Below are positions 1 to 8,041 of a stretch of 62,725 nucleotides of DNA, one piece after another. The notes beneath the pieces were generated by a model. It was not told where the DNA came from. It saw only the letters and a list, made by a program, of their open reading frames with translations, and ran no database searches. How positions within the stretch are numbered: the first letter of the stretch is position 1; each line of letters begins with the position of its first letter. Origin of the DNA: JBBQKF01 sp038326615 (GTDB lineage: Bacteria; Bacillota; Clostridia; Saccharofermentanales; UBA5734); contig JBBQKF010000007.1 in NCBI GenBank assembly GCA_038326615.1, positions 1 to 62,725 of the forward strand, written 5' to 3'. The position numbers and the translations under genes are program-made.

Positions 1-1218
1 TTTGAAAAAGAGAATGTCAACACCCTTGATAGCAAAGGCGATTTTATGATTAGCCTACTTGGAAGCTTGGCTCAAGAAGAAAGCAATAATTTATCAAAGG
101 TGACCAGACTTGGCATTGTCTACCGATTTCAAGAAGGCAAAATACGAGTAAATCATAACTGGTTTTTGGGCTACACAAAGGATGAAAACCGCGAGCTTGT
201 TATAGTGCCTGAGGAAGCTGAAATAATAAAGAGAATATATGCAGAGTTTTTAGAGGGAAAAAGCTGCAATAAGACTGCTCGAGGTCTTATGAAGGATAAA
301 ATTCGCACCGGTTCTGGCGGCGAAAAATGGTACGAAAGCACAGTGAAAAAGATGCTTAAAAATGAAAAATATATGGGTGATGCACTGCTACAAAAGTCAT
401 ATACGGTTGATTTTCTCAGCAAAAAGCGAATTACCAACAACGGGCATGTTGCTCAATATTATGTCGAGGACAGCCATCCACCAATAATAGCAAAAGAGGA
501 CTTTACTGCGGTGCAAGCTGAGTTTGTAAGACGTAGCAATATGAGCGGTTATTCAAAGACTGGCAAGAGTGCTTTTACAAGTGAGTATGCTTTTTCAGGA
601 AAGCTGTTTTGCCAGAAATGTGGCTCGAAATTTAGACGTATAGCTTGGGGAACTGGCAAAAATAAGAAGCAATACTGGGTTTGCATAAACCATCAAATGA
701 ATGGTTTAGAAGCCTGCGATATGAAAGCCATTGCTGAAAAAGAACTGGAGCAGACTTTTATTAGAGGCATGAATAGGGTGATAGATTGCAAGGTGACTTT
801 TCTAGATCAACTTATGGACAATATTTATAAGGGCTTGGAAAGCGTGGTGCAGGAATATACAATGGAGGATATAGACGCTCGGCTAACTGAACTGCAGCAA
901 GAAATAATGAGTTTGGTAAGACTGAATGCCAAAACAGGCTTTGATACAAAAGTATACGAGAAGGAATATTCGCAGCTGGCGTCAGAGATTGAATTGATGA
1001 GAGGGCGTAGGCAAATGCTGAAAGAGGCTGAGGCAGAGAAAAAATTAAGAGTTAATAGGATTGAGGAAATTAAGCAATACTTGACCCAGCAGGATACCAC
1101 GCTTATTGAATTTGATGAGGACTTATTCCGAAGGCTAATAGAAAAGGTTAAGGTGCAGTCCGTGGTGGAGGCGGTATTTGTATTTAAAACGGGTGTTGAT
1201 GTGAGAGAGATATTGTAA
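1..1218 (+). CDS. Large serine recombinase, 3' part (partial)
   Basis: The reading frame is open from base 1, so the gene begins upstream; the catalytic-serine resolvase domain lies outside the window. What is seen: the tail of the resolvase domain ending LLGSLAQEES, a recombinase DNA-binding domain, a zinc ribbon (CQKCGSKFRR then WVCINHQ and a later Cys) about 185-225 residues after the Met at base 46, and a coiled coil (EDIDARLTELQQEIMSL). This is the architecture of large serine integrases that insert and excise prophages, ICEs and Tn4451-like elements. Its position at the edge of a stretch with many broken genes suggests that 1-10.7 kb is wholly or partly an integrated element or its scar. 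The ATG at 46 is internal, not the true start. Family call is secure; the element it mobilises is unknown. Confidence 0.9.
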   Translation, partial: FEKENVNTLDSKGDFMISLLGSLAQEESNNLSKVTRLGIVYRFQEGKIRVNHNWFLGYTKDENRELVIVPEEAEIIKRIYAEFLEGKSCNKTARGLMKDKIRTGSGGEKWYESTVKKMLKNEKYMGDALLQKSYTVDFLSKKRITNNGHVAQYYVEDSHPPIIAKEDFTAVQAEFVRRSNMSGYSKTGKSAFTSEYAFSGKLFCQKCGSKFRRIAWGTGKNKKQYWVCINHQMNGLEACDMKAIAEKELEQTFIRGMNRVIDCKVTFLDQLMDNIYKGLESVVQEYTMEDIDARLTELQQEIMSLVRLNAKTGFDTKVYEKEYSQLASEIELMRGRRQMLKEAEAEKKLRVNRIEEIKQYLTQQDTTLIEFDEDLFRRLIEKVKVQSVVEAVFVFKTGVDVREIL

Positions 1219-1230
1219 AAATAATTTTTG

Positions 1231-1312
1231 ATGTTATAATTATATAACATAGCAGAGTATAATTAATATAAATTGAGAAATAATAATTAATAATGTTATA
1301 AAATCGTAACAT
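1231..1312. promoter_or_regulatory. Two 20-bp palindromic operators upstream of the XRE gene
   Basis: ATGTTATAATTATATAACAT at 1231-1250 and ATGTTATAAAATCGTAACAT at 1293-1312 share an ATGTTA...TAACAT palindrome of identical 20-bp overall length. The second lies just upstream of the -35 box of the promoter at 1318-1345. Paired palindromes in front of a Cro/CI-type regulator fit autoregulation; this is inferred from position and symmetry. Confidence 0.6.
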
Positions 1313-1317
1313 TTTTA

Positions 1318-1345
1318 TTGACATTGAAATAATATGTAGTATAAT
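1318..1345 (+). promoter_or_regulatory. Sigma-A promoter of the XRE/ImmA/PIN module
   Basis: TTGACA at 1318-1323 and TATAAT at 1340-1345, both perfect consensus, with a 16-bp spacer, followed by a strong ribosome site (AAAGGGGAG) ahead of the ATG at 1368. Confidence 0.75.
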
Positions 1346-1367
1346 AGACTTAAAGGGGAGTGTTACT

Positions 1368-1718
1368 ATGAATACAATTTTGGGAGCAAGAATAAAAACC
1401 TTGAGGGAATCAAAAGGGCTAACTCAGGAACAGGTTGCTGATAAAATGAATTGTACAAGACAAAAATATGCAAGGCTTGAAAAAGGCTTGGTAGACATTT
1501 CGTATGCCAGCCTTACGACTATCGCTCAGGTTTTAATGGTTAAAATTGAAGATATAACATCTTGCGTAAATAAAGATTTTCAATTGGAGCCAATGTTTAG
1601 AGACAATGGTGGATCTGTTCAAACAGATAAGTTTGAATATATTAACAATATGATAGACATCTTTTATGCTCATCGAAAGTTATATAATAGTTTAAGGCAG
1701 GTTGATGCGGATGAATAA
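1368..1718 (+). CDS. XRE-family helix-turn-helix regulator
   Basis: A 116-residue Cro/CI-type DNA-binding protein. The HTH is at residues 5-60 (LGARIKTLRESKGLTQEQVA, then a second helix in MNCTRQKYARLEKG); the C-terminal 50 residues are unassigned. It probably represses its own promoter through the two ATGTTA palindromes upstream. It overlaps the start of the ImmA/IrrE-type gene by 14 bp, so the two are translationally coupled; in phages, ICEs and Bacillus (ImmR/ImmA) such peptidases cleave the partner repressor. The role as the repressor of this module is inferred from that gene order. Confidence 0.85.
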   Translation: MNTILGARIKTLRESKGLTQEQVADKMNCTRQKYARLEKGLVDISYASLTTIAQVLMVKIEDITSCVNKDFQLEPMFRDNGGSVQTDKFEYINNMIDIFYAHRKLYNSLRQVDADE

Positions 1719-2520
1719 AAGTAGACAGCTTGCAATCGAAAAAATGGCTGAAAGTGTGAGAGATGAATGTAATGTAACTGACTACGGATTTAAGGATATT
1801 TTTGAGGCATCAGAAAAAATAGGGTATAGAACAATAAGATACCCTATTGGAACTGAAGCTTTTTTAGGGTTTGCTCTGATTAAGGATTCAGAAAGAGTTG
1901 TTTTTTCAAATTCATCCTTGATTTTATCAAGGGAAATTTTTTCTGTTGCACACGAGATTGGACATCAAAGATTGCATTTATCTGAGCAAGGCAGAACACT
2001 TATAAAAGATGATGATTTCAATGATAGAGATGAGTTGGAAGTTGAAGCTAATTATTTTGCTGCTTGTTTGCTCATGCCTATTGATAAGGTAGAAAAGTTT
2101 ATTAGGCTTGTGCTTAAGGACAAAAGTATTGCAAATTGGGATGGTTTAGATATTGCAAGAATTCAAACGGCATTTAACGTAAGCTACGACATGGCTTTGA
2201 TAAGATTAAAGGTATTAAGTATTCTTGATGATACAATCATTGAAAAACTGAGAATAGAGAAGATTGAGCAAACAGCCTCTAAATTATTGAATGTAATCAG
2301 CGGGAATATTGAACTTTGCAAAACAACAGAAGCGAAAAAAGTACCGGCTGAATTTTTAGAATGGGTTATAACTAATTATAATGAAAAATTGATACCGAAG
2401 AAAAGCCTTGAAACCGCTTTAAATTATGTGGATTTAAATGCAGATGATTTTGCTACTAATGATGTTGAACAAGAAGATGAAGAGGAAAACTTAGAAGATT
2501 TGATTAGGGGGATGGATTGA
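1705..2520 (+). CDS. ImmA/IrrE-family zinc metallopeptidase
   Basis: About 271 residues. The zinc-protease motif is VAHEIGHQRLHL (HEXXH) near residue 94, followed by a downstream acidic helix ELEVEANYFAACLLMP whose Glu is the likely third ligand; both define the ImmA/IrrE (COG2856) family. Such proteins cleave an adjacent XRE repressor to switch on a mobile element or stress module. A possible Shine-Dalgarno (AAGGCAGG, 1693-1700) favours the ATG at 1705 or 1711. The C-terminal 80 residues are acidic (EQEDEEENLEDLI) and unassigned. The stop overlaps the next ATG (TGATG at 2518-2522), so the peptidase and the PIN gene were built to be translated together. Confidence 0.88.
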   Translation: MRMNKSRQLAIEKMAESVRDECNVTDYGFKDIFEASEKIGYRTIRYPIGTEAFLGFALIKDSERVVFSNSSLILSREIFSVAHEIGHQRLHLSEQGRTLIKDDDFNDRDELEVEANYFAACLLMPIDKVEKFIRLVLKDKSIANWDGLDIARIQTAFNVSYDMALIRLKVLSILDDTIIEKLRIEKIEQTASKLLNVISGNIELCKTTEAKKVPAEFLEWVITNYNEKLIPKKSLETALNYVDLNADDFATNDVEQEDEEENLEDLIRGMD

Positions 2521-3185
2521 TGGAGGCATCTCTTGATACGAATGTAATTATCCATCTCTATAAAGCAAATCTTCAATCTGTATTATTTAATTGATTTCAG
2601 AAATTAAAGGTTTACGAGTTTATTAGAAATCATGAAATGAGTAACCATGCTGGGCAGGAAATAATTGACTTATTCGATAAAGATGTTGCAGATGGCAAAA
2701 TTGAACTTGTTACAGATAAATATCTAAAAAGCATAGAAATGTATCCGATGTTTTTGCAGCATGTTAAAGACCATAGAATTCTCTTTGATGGTGGAGATCT
2801 TGGTGAGGTTTATGCTATAGCAATGGCAAAAACGCTTGGCTGTATTTGTCTTGTAACTGACGACATAAAAGAACGTGGACCCCATTATACACTTATGAGA
2901 ATACCGGATTCGGAGGTTGTTCCATTTGCGTTTTTTGAAGTGTTGTTTTTAGATTTTTTAGAAGGCAAAATGTCAGAAAAGGATTTAACTGAGGCATTTA
3001 GCTCAGTCTGTGATATATCTGGCTTAGTTTGGAATATGCAATCTAAATTAAAAGGTTTTATAAAGCGTTTTTGGAAGGATCCATATAGTGAAAGTGAAAA
3101 GGCGTGGATGAGTGGGTTTTGTAAAAATAAAGGTATTGATGCAAAGGCACGTATTCAAAAATTACTGATTTACATAAATAAATAG
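2520..3185 (+). pseudogene. PIN-domain protein interrupted by an in-frame TGA
   Basis: ATG at 2520 opens a frame reading MEASLDTNVIIHLYKANLQ, the start of a PIN-like ribonuclease with its first catalytic Asp (LDTNV), but codon 25 (2592-2594) is TGA. The same frame then continues without another stop to 3185 and contains further PIN-like acidic positions (GGDLGEVYAIAMAK and CLVTDDIKERG). A single nonsense change therefore splits an otherwise intact 221-codon gene; a restart at the ATG at 2637 would lack the first Asp. Gene order XRE, ImmA/IrrE, PIN with start-stop overlaps suggests a regulated toxin-like nuclease. Alternatives are programmed readthrough or a sequencing error. Confidence 0.7.
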
Positions 3186-3245
3186 CACCAAAATAAGTCT
3201 TTTTTAAAACGGAGGCTTTTTTGTAATTAAAAGAGTGTTGGCAAT

Positions 3246-3301
3246 ATGAAATTAGTTGATGAATATATAGATACGATGTTTTCAATAAGGGTTGATAAGT
3301 G
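3246..3301 (+). pseudogene. Short duplicate of the start of the DUF1801 gene
   Basis: ATG at 3246 encodes MKLVDEYIDTMFSIRVDK and stops at 3301. Its first eight residues match the start of the DUF1801 gene at 3964 (MKLVNEYISS) except for one Asp/Asn change. It is probably the stub of a deleted paralogue. Confidence 0.4.
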
Positions 3302-3319
3302 ATTTGGGGAGTGAGACAA

Positions 3320-3946
3320 ATGGGTATTTCTCTTGAAAAAATAAAAAAGGCTCAAGAATTAAATTTTTGGAATTTTGGAAATCAAGTTTTATATGACATG
3401 TGCCAAAAAGCACCTAAGCACACTAGTGAAACTGAAATAGTAGGTAAAGTTTGGTTAATAGGAAGATCATATGCTGCGGCTATCGAAAGAGGAGCTAATA
3501 GCCCGTATACGGGCGATCAATTTTACAGATTCGATGTTGCACAGAAAATCAAAGCGGCAGGGGTTGAATTAGATAATAAAATTGAATGCTTGGAGGGTTT
3601 TTCACGTATTACAGAAGACCTTTTAGAGTAAATTGCAGAAACACATGGTTTTTTAACAAAAGTATTTAATGATATTTCGGGGAAAGATAATCGCTCACTT
3701 GCTTCTAAATACTTGCATTTTCACCTTCCTAATATTTTTTATATTTATGATTCAAGAGCAATTCAAGGTGTGACAAAGTTTAGAACACTTGATTCAGGAT
3801 TAAAGAAAATATTGTTGAAATGTTCTTGTGACACTGCGTATGCCGACTTTTTGGCAAAAATGTATCCGCTTAACGAATTGATATTTCAAGAACATGGCAT
3901 ATGGCTTACGCCACGCCAATTGGACGCATTATTACTGGAATATTAG
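3320..3946 (+). pseudogene. Hypothetical protein split by an in-frame TAA
   Basis: ATG at 3320 follows a Shine-Dalgarno (GGGGAG, 3305-3310) and is preferred over an upstream GTG at 3299. The frame encodes about 103 residues, meets TAA at 3629-3631, and continues in the same frame to 3946 with plausible protein (SLASKYLHFHLPNIFYIYDS). Neither half is a recognised domain. The continuous frame either side of one stop indicates a single about 208-codon gene with a nonsense mutation. Its neighbour downstream encodes a DUF1801 protein 17 bp away. No function is proposed. Confidence 0.6.
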
Positions 3947-3963
3947 TAGTGGAGGAATTTTAA

Positions 3964-4521
3964 ATGAAGTTGGTTAATGAGTACATATCTTCTTTGGAAG
4001 AAACAAAAAAAGGATGGGTTGTTCTTCTTATAGATTTTATGAGAGAGACATTTCCTGAAGTTGAAGAAACCTTCGATTATAAAATGCCAACTTTTATGGG
4101 TGACGGCTATTTTATAGCATTTGCTGCACAGAAAAATTATTTTTCCTTTTATACTGATGATACAAGGGTGCTTTCCTTGATAAAGGAATTAGTACCGTCA
4201 GCATCTATAGGCAAAGGCTGTGCTAGAATAAAATACAGCAATGAGTTTGCGATTGAAGCCTTGATTGATGCCTGCAAGGAAATTGTGGACTACCACAAAT
4301 CAAAGCAATCTCCCGCAGTCTCTGATATGAAGGGCTTAAAGAAATGGACAAAGGTGCCTTCCAATATACAACAGCTACTTATAAATAATGTATTTTGTTC
4401 AAAATGCGGAGTTACTACTATTGTAGATTACGCTATTCATAACGATAGATTTGGAGTGGTTTTGAAGGGCAGTTGTAAAAAGTGTGGAGGAAACGTGGCA
4501 AGATTGGTTGAGGATGAGTAG
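3964..4521 (+). CDS. DUF1801 (YdhG-like) protein with C-terminal zinc ribbon
   Basis: 185 residues. Residues 1-115 are a DUF1801/YdhG domain, an SRPBCC-unrelated small fold also called the Fra/YdhG iron-chaperone-like family: FPEVEETFDYKMPTFMGDG and a conserved aromatic stretch NYFSFYTDD. Residues 120-185 add a four-Cys zinc ribbon (CSKCG ... CKKCGG), which is not part of the usual 110-140-residue family member. A clear Shine-Dalgarno (GGAGG, 3951-3955) precedes the ATG. The biochemical role of DUF1801 is poorly defined, so none is claimed; the added ribbon suggests nucleic-acid or protein binding. Confidence 0.75.
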   Translation: MKLVNEYISSLEETKKGWVVLLIDFMRETFPEVEETFDYKMPTFMGDGYFIAFAAQKNYFSFYTDDTRVLSLIKELVPSASIGKGCARIKYSNEFAIEALIDACKEIVDYHKSKQSPAVSDMKGLKKWTKVPSNIQQLLINNVFCSKCGVTTIVDYAIHNDRFGVVLKGSCKKCGGNVARLVEDE

Positions 4522-4866
4522 GTTTTTGTTATACATCTAATCCCGACACTCCAAGTAGTTTCATGTGGGAACATATTATTTTTTGTCTGCAAAAGCTTTG
4601 AAACCAGCATAAATCCTGTGTGTTTTCTATACCGACAATGCGGGGTCGCAAGCCACGTGGAGTGTGTGGTGAAGTTGTAAAAACGGTAGGATTATTTAAA
4701 TGAAATGAGTACAAGCCACTGGGTGTTAGATGACATTTAGTGGCTTTTGCAATGGCGATTTTGATTTTTATTTCGATATAACGAAACAGTAAGTAAAATT
4801 TAAGTTGAATTTTCGATATACACGGAGTATGATGAGAACATAGATTATACGAAGGGATGTGTCGAA
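4522..4866. other. Intergenic stretch, 345 bp, one hairpin
   Basis: No gene is recognised. An inverted repeat AAGCCACT (4713-4720) / AGTGGCTT (4739-4746) followed by a short T run could be a weak terminator. A Shine-Dalgarno (GAAGGGATG, 4851-4859) belongs to the next gene. Confidence 0.5.
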
Positions 4867-6069
4867 ATGATAAATAGAGAACAATATATGTCAAAAATTC
4901 GTCCATTTATGAATCAGAATATCATTAAAGTATTGACGGGTATAAGGCGTTCAGGAAAATCAGTGATGCTTGACCTTATACAGAAGGAATTAGCTCAGCA
5001 AGGGATTCTTGAGAGACGATTCTTGTCGGTCAATCTTGAGAGTCGAAATAATATTTTTGAAAACACAATTGATGGGATCTATGAATTTGTAAGAAGTTTT
5101 ACATCTCAAGCAGATCACAAGGTCTATCTATTTTTTGATGAGATACAGGAACTTGATGGTTGGGAGACAATGATTAATGCAGTGATGATAGATTTTGATG
5201 CGGACATTTATATTACAGATTCTAATGCAAAACTATTATCCGGTGAACTTGCAACTTATCTTGCAGGAAGGTATATTGAGGTAAAAATTTATCCGTTTTC
5301 TTATAAAGAAATATTGACGTTATATCCAGACAAGAGTAAGGCAGAGATATTCCAAATCTATCTTGTCAGAGGTGGTATGCCCTTTATCTATCAGTTTCCG
5401 ATGGATGATAGGAGTGCAATGCAATATCTAAGTGATATCTATGATTCCATAATATTAAAAGATATTGCAACGAGAAATAAAATTCGAGATATAGAACTTC
5501 TGAAGAGAATGATTCAATTCTTTATAGCCAATATAGGCAATACTTTCTCAGCGGCCAATATTTCAAAGTATTTGAAAAGCGAGTTGCGCAGCGTTTCAAC
5601 CGAAACTATATATAATTACATTGATTATTGCAAAACGGCTTGTTTTCTTCATTTGGTTCAAAGAGAAGACGTTATTGGTAAAAAAATATTACAATTTCAA
5701 GAAAAAATATATATTGCAGACCACGGGATTCGTGAAGCGGTTTTTGGCAACAACATGCGTGACATCAATCAGACACTAGAAAATATTGTATATATGGAAT
5801 TGCTAGGCAGAGGGTATGATGTCAGAGTTGGAAAGATTGGCAGTAATGAAGTTGATTTTGTTGCTTTACTCGGGAATTCCAGAATTTACATACAGGTTTC
5901 CTATCTACTTGCGTCAGAGGATACTGTGAATAGAGAGTTTTCAGTACTCGAAGTCATTCCAGATAATTATCCGAAATATGTCGTTTCAATGGATGAAATA
6001 GATAGAGGTAGAAACGGAATCAAAAATATAAATATTCGAGAATTTCTTTTAATGGAACACTTTGAATAA
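4867..6069 (+). CDS. DUF4143-type AAA ATPase
   Basis: 400 residues. An AAA_14 P-loop domain is seen first: Walker A in TGIRRSGKSVML (residues 21-32), Walker B in VYLFFDEIQEL (near residue 90). This is followed by the winged-helix/DUF4143 region with the typical YIDYCKTACFLH and a C-terminal restriction-endonuclease-like segment ending in EVDFVALLGNSRIYIQVSY (E..D...V). The family is widespread in bacteria and archaea, often near mobile genes, with no settled function; the EVDF and IQV motif resembles a PD-(D/E)XK core. The gene stands alone. The start has a good ribosome site. Family call is secure, role unknown. Confidence 0.88.
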   Translation: MINREQYMSKIRPFMNQNIIKVLTGIRRSGKSVMLDLIQKELAQQGILERRFLSVNLESRNNIFENTIDGIYEFVRSFTSQADHKVYLFFDEIQELDGWETMINAVMIDFDADIYITDSNAKLLSGELATYLAGRYIEVKIYPFSYKEILTLYPDKSKAEIFQIYLVRGGMPFIYQFPMDDRSAMQYLSDIYDSIILKDIATRNKIRDIELLKRMIQFFIANIGNTFSAANISKYLKSELRSVSTETIYNYIDYCKTACFLHLVQREDVIGKKILQFQEKIYIADHGIREAVFGNNMRDINQTLENIVYMELLGRGYDVRVGKIGSNEVDFVALLGNSRIYIQVSYLLASEDTVNREFSVLEVIPDNYPKYVVSMDEIDRGRNGIKNINIREFLLMEHFE

Positions 6070-6517
6070 GATTTTGAGTTTACAGATCAGAGTATGTAGT
6101 AGATCACAATCGTTGGCAGGTACCAAACTGGAAGTTCAATATCTTCCGCCAAGGAACCAGTGGGTCCTCACGACAACATTATTGTATACTCAAGGCATGT
6201 TGAGACTGTTGTCTTGATTTCAAGAGTAAAGAAGTAGAGTGGTTGAAAATGGTGGCACTTGTGTACCTTTTTGTCGCATACAAGGTGCATGACAGCGATG
6301 AAATAAAAGATTTACCTGAAACAGTATAAATAGAAAAACAATTATTCATAGCAGATGGATTATTCTAAATATACTTTTAAACAACTACCTGAAAAGATAT
6401 CTGAGATTGAAATTCTTAAAGTGAGTTTTTATCTGAAAAGGAGCAGGAGACCAGTCTTGAATTTGCCTCTTGAGTTATGTGGAGACGGTAGTGTTGAGTC
6501 TATTTAACTGTTAATTT
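6070..6517. other. Decayed intergenic DNA
   Basis: No intact gene. About 6177-6231 on the plus strand reads SRHVETVVLISRVKK before a stop, which resembles the conserved extreme C-terminus of RlmD/RumA-type uracil methyltransferases (HVETVVLLS). This is a weak remnant call. The rest shows nothing recognisable. Confidence 0.3.
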
Positions 6518-6763
6518 CTATATTCTTGGCAAATTTAAAAACAAATCAACTATTTTAGGTTCGAAGTGTGTTCCCGACAAAGACATAATATGCACAACAA
6601 CTTTTTCTTTGCTCCAAGATTTGCGATAAGGACGATCGAAACGCAGTGCATCCCATACATCTACAATTGCAAAAAATCTTGCAGCTATTGGTATTTCTTC
6701 ACCCTTCAAGCCACGAGGATAACCCGAACCATCCCATTTTTCATGATGGCAATAGGGAAGAAG
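6518..6763 (-). pseudogene. HD-GYP phosphodiesterase remnant (3' end)
   Basis: Read on the minus strand from about 6763, the frame gives HHEKWDGSGYPRGLKGEEIP, then FFAIVDVWDALRFDRPYRKS and a C-terminus ending FEPKIVDLFLNLPRI. These are the signature blocks of HD-GYP domains, which hydrolyse cyclic di-GMP. The upstream two thirds, including the HD pair, are missing; the break abuts a transposase remnant on the opposite strand. It cannot be functional and is a fossil of a c-di-GMP signalling gene. Confidence 0.8.
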
Positions 6764-6770
6764 GATTTGT

Positions 6771-7007
6771 GGCAGCTACGTATTTTGGTATAACCGAAAA
6801 TATGAAAGAATCGGTAATTTGTTTCAAGATCGTTTCAAAAGCGAGCCGGTCAATGCCGATTTGTATTTTTTGACAGTGCTGAGATATATTCATCAAAATC
6901 CGATAAAAGCAGGAATTACCGACGACGTTGCAAAGTATAAATGGAGCAGTTATTATGATTATATAAAAAAAAGCTACCTAACGGATACGGAATTTACGTA
7001 CCTATGA
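6771..7007 (+). pseudogene. REP-associated Y1 transposase remnant (C-terminal part)
   Basis: The frame reads SYVFWYNRKYERIGNLFQDR, then LRYIHQNPIKAG and KYKWSSYYDYI before a stop at 7005-7007. This is the C-terminal half of the Y1/HUH transposase family (RAYT, IS200-like), which mobilises or maintains REP palindromes. The HUH motif and N-terminus are gone, cut at the HD-GYP remnant; the 3' end is cut by the YeiH-like fragment whose ATG overlaps it. Palindromic repeats of the kind such enzymes act on start about 350 bp downstream. Confidence 0.75.
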
Positions 7008-7342
7008 CACTTGTATTGGCAATATATACTGCTCGTAACGCACGAAAAAATCAGGATACGACCGATGGCAACAAATTCAATTTTACAAAAGTATTCCCAT
7101 GATTTGTTATTGGTTTTGTCGCAACAGCAATCATAAATACTTTTATAGGTATACCATCAATATCTGCCATCCTTGTTACAATTGGCAAATTCATGATTGT
7201 CATGGCAATGGGGGCAATTGGGCTAAACACAAACCTAAAAAAGCTCATTTCAAATGGGGTTAGGTCAATAGTTTTAGGAGTCTATTGCTGGGTTGCAGTA
7301 GCTTGTGTATCGCTTATAGTTCAAGCATTAATGAAAATATGA
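7004..7342 (+). pseudogene. YeiH-like exporter remnant with in-frame TGA
   Basis: From the ATG at 7004 the frame reads LVLAIYTARNARKN, meets TGA at 7100-7102 where the family would have a coding residue (FP*FVIGF), and continues with hydrophobic helices and AMGAIGLNTNLKKLI to a stop at 7340. This is the C-terminal part of the YeiH/PF03601 putative sulfate exporter family (usually 330-350 residues). Two thirds are missing, so the gene is dead regardless of the stop. Confidence 0.7.
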
Positions 7343-7352
7343 TGAATAATAT

Positions 7353-7394
7353 CAAGTGGGTGTCAACAACTTGCGTCCCCTTGACACCCACTTG
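7353..7394. repeat. Palindromic repeat element, copy a
   Basis: CAAGTGGGTGTCAA (7353-7366) is the perfect reverse complement of TTGACACCCACTTG (7381-7394), a 14-bp stem around a 14-nt loop ending GTCCCC. It shares GTGTCAACAAC...GTCCCCTTGACAC with the repeats at 13.2-14.9 kb. As RNA it would form a strong hairpin, although no T-run follows. Confidence 0.85.
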
Positions 7395-7502
7395 AAAACT
7401 ACGAGGCGAGTATGATATACTTTAAACGCATTCAAACAAAATCGTACTCAATGGCGTCTGATCATCTTACGGTGTAAAAGGTTTCAATTAGAGGAGGGCT
7501 GT

Positions 7503-7889
7503 ATGGATATTAAATATGAAGTAAAAATTGAAAAATCATTTGATGAGGCAGTAGAAAGCATAAAAAAGACTTTAAATGAAAATAAGTTCAGCGTGTTATG
7601 GGAGCTTAATTTTAAGGATAAACTTAAAGAAAAAGGATTAGAGTTTGATAGTAATTTTAAGATTCTAGAGGTTTGTAATCCAGTTCAAGCTCAAGAGGTT
7701 TTAAGCAGGAATATTGAAGCGGGATATTTTCTACCTTGTAAAATGGTAGTCTATGAAAAGGAAGGCTCTGTCTATATTGGTATGATGAGACCTACAGAGC
7801 TTATAAAAATCATGGGAGATAATGAACTTGTTGCCATAGCAGAGAGGGTTGAGAAAATACTAAAAAAATCAATTGATGAGGCAATATAA
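7503..7889 (+). CDS. DUF302-domain protein
   Basis: 128 residues covering one DUF302 domain (PF03625): an N-terminal amphipathic stretch with SFDEAVESIKKTLNE, the central FKILEVCNPVQAQEVL and LPCKMVVYEKEGSVYIGMM, and a C-terminal helix. These blocks are typical of the family, a small alpha/beta fold of unknown biochemical role. The length equals a single-domain member. The ribosome site GAGGAGG (7491-7497) is strong. It lies alone between the palindrome at 7353-7394 and the ABC-F gene. No membrane segment or signal peptide is seen, so it is cytosolic. Confidence 0.85.
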   Translation: MDIKYEVKIEKSFDEAVESIKKTLNENKFSVLWELNFKDKLKEKGLEFDSNFKILEVCNPVQAQEVLSRNIEAGYFLPCKMVVYEKEGSVYIGMMRPTELIKIMGDNELVAIAERVEKILKKSIDEAI

Positions 7890-7991
7890 AAAAGACTCAA
7901 CGATTGCATAGGAGCATCAATCCAATGCTTTTCACACAAGTGGAGTGCGAGATATTGATGTCAAGGTTAGAAAAACAAGAAGATTATTTGT

Positions 7992-8021
7992 AAAAGGGCT
8001 CTTTTGTGAGCTCTTTTTTAA
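7992..8021 (+). terminator. Leader hairpin with T-run before the ABC-F gene (possible attenuator)
   Basis: AAAGGGCTC and GAGCTCTTT form a 9-bp stem (one G-U pair) around a short loop and are followed by a run of T, a classic intrinsic terminator. It sits about 20 bp ahead of the ABC-F start. Immediately upstream, a short frame from an ATG near 7957 encodes MSRLEKQEDYL and ends just before the stem. This order resembles ribosome-mediated attenuation known for some antibiotic-resistance ABC-F genes; it may instead simply end the DUF302 transcript. Confidence 0.55.
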
Positions 8022-8041
8022 TGATAACGAAAGGTAATAAT

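Noticed and set aside
2592..7102. TGA as tryptophan (recoded genetic code)
   Set aside because: Intact genes throughout use TGG for Trp and end at TGA (for example motB and the hypothetical at 57459), and another interrupted gene has TAA.
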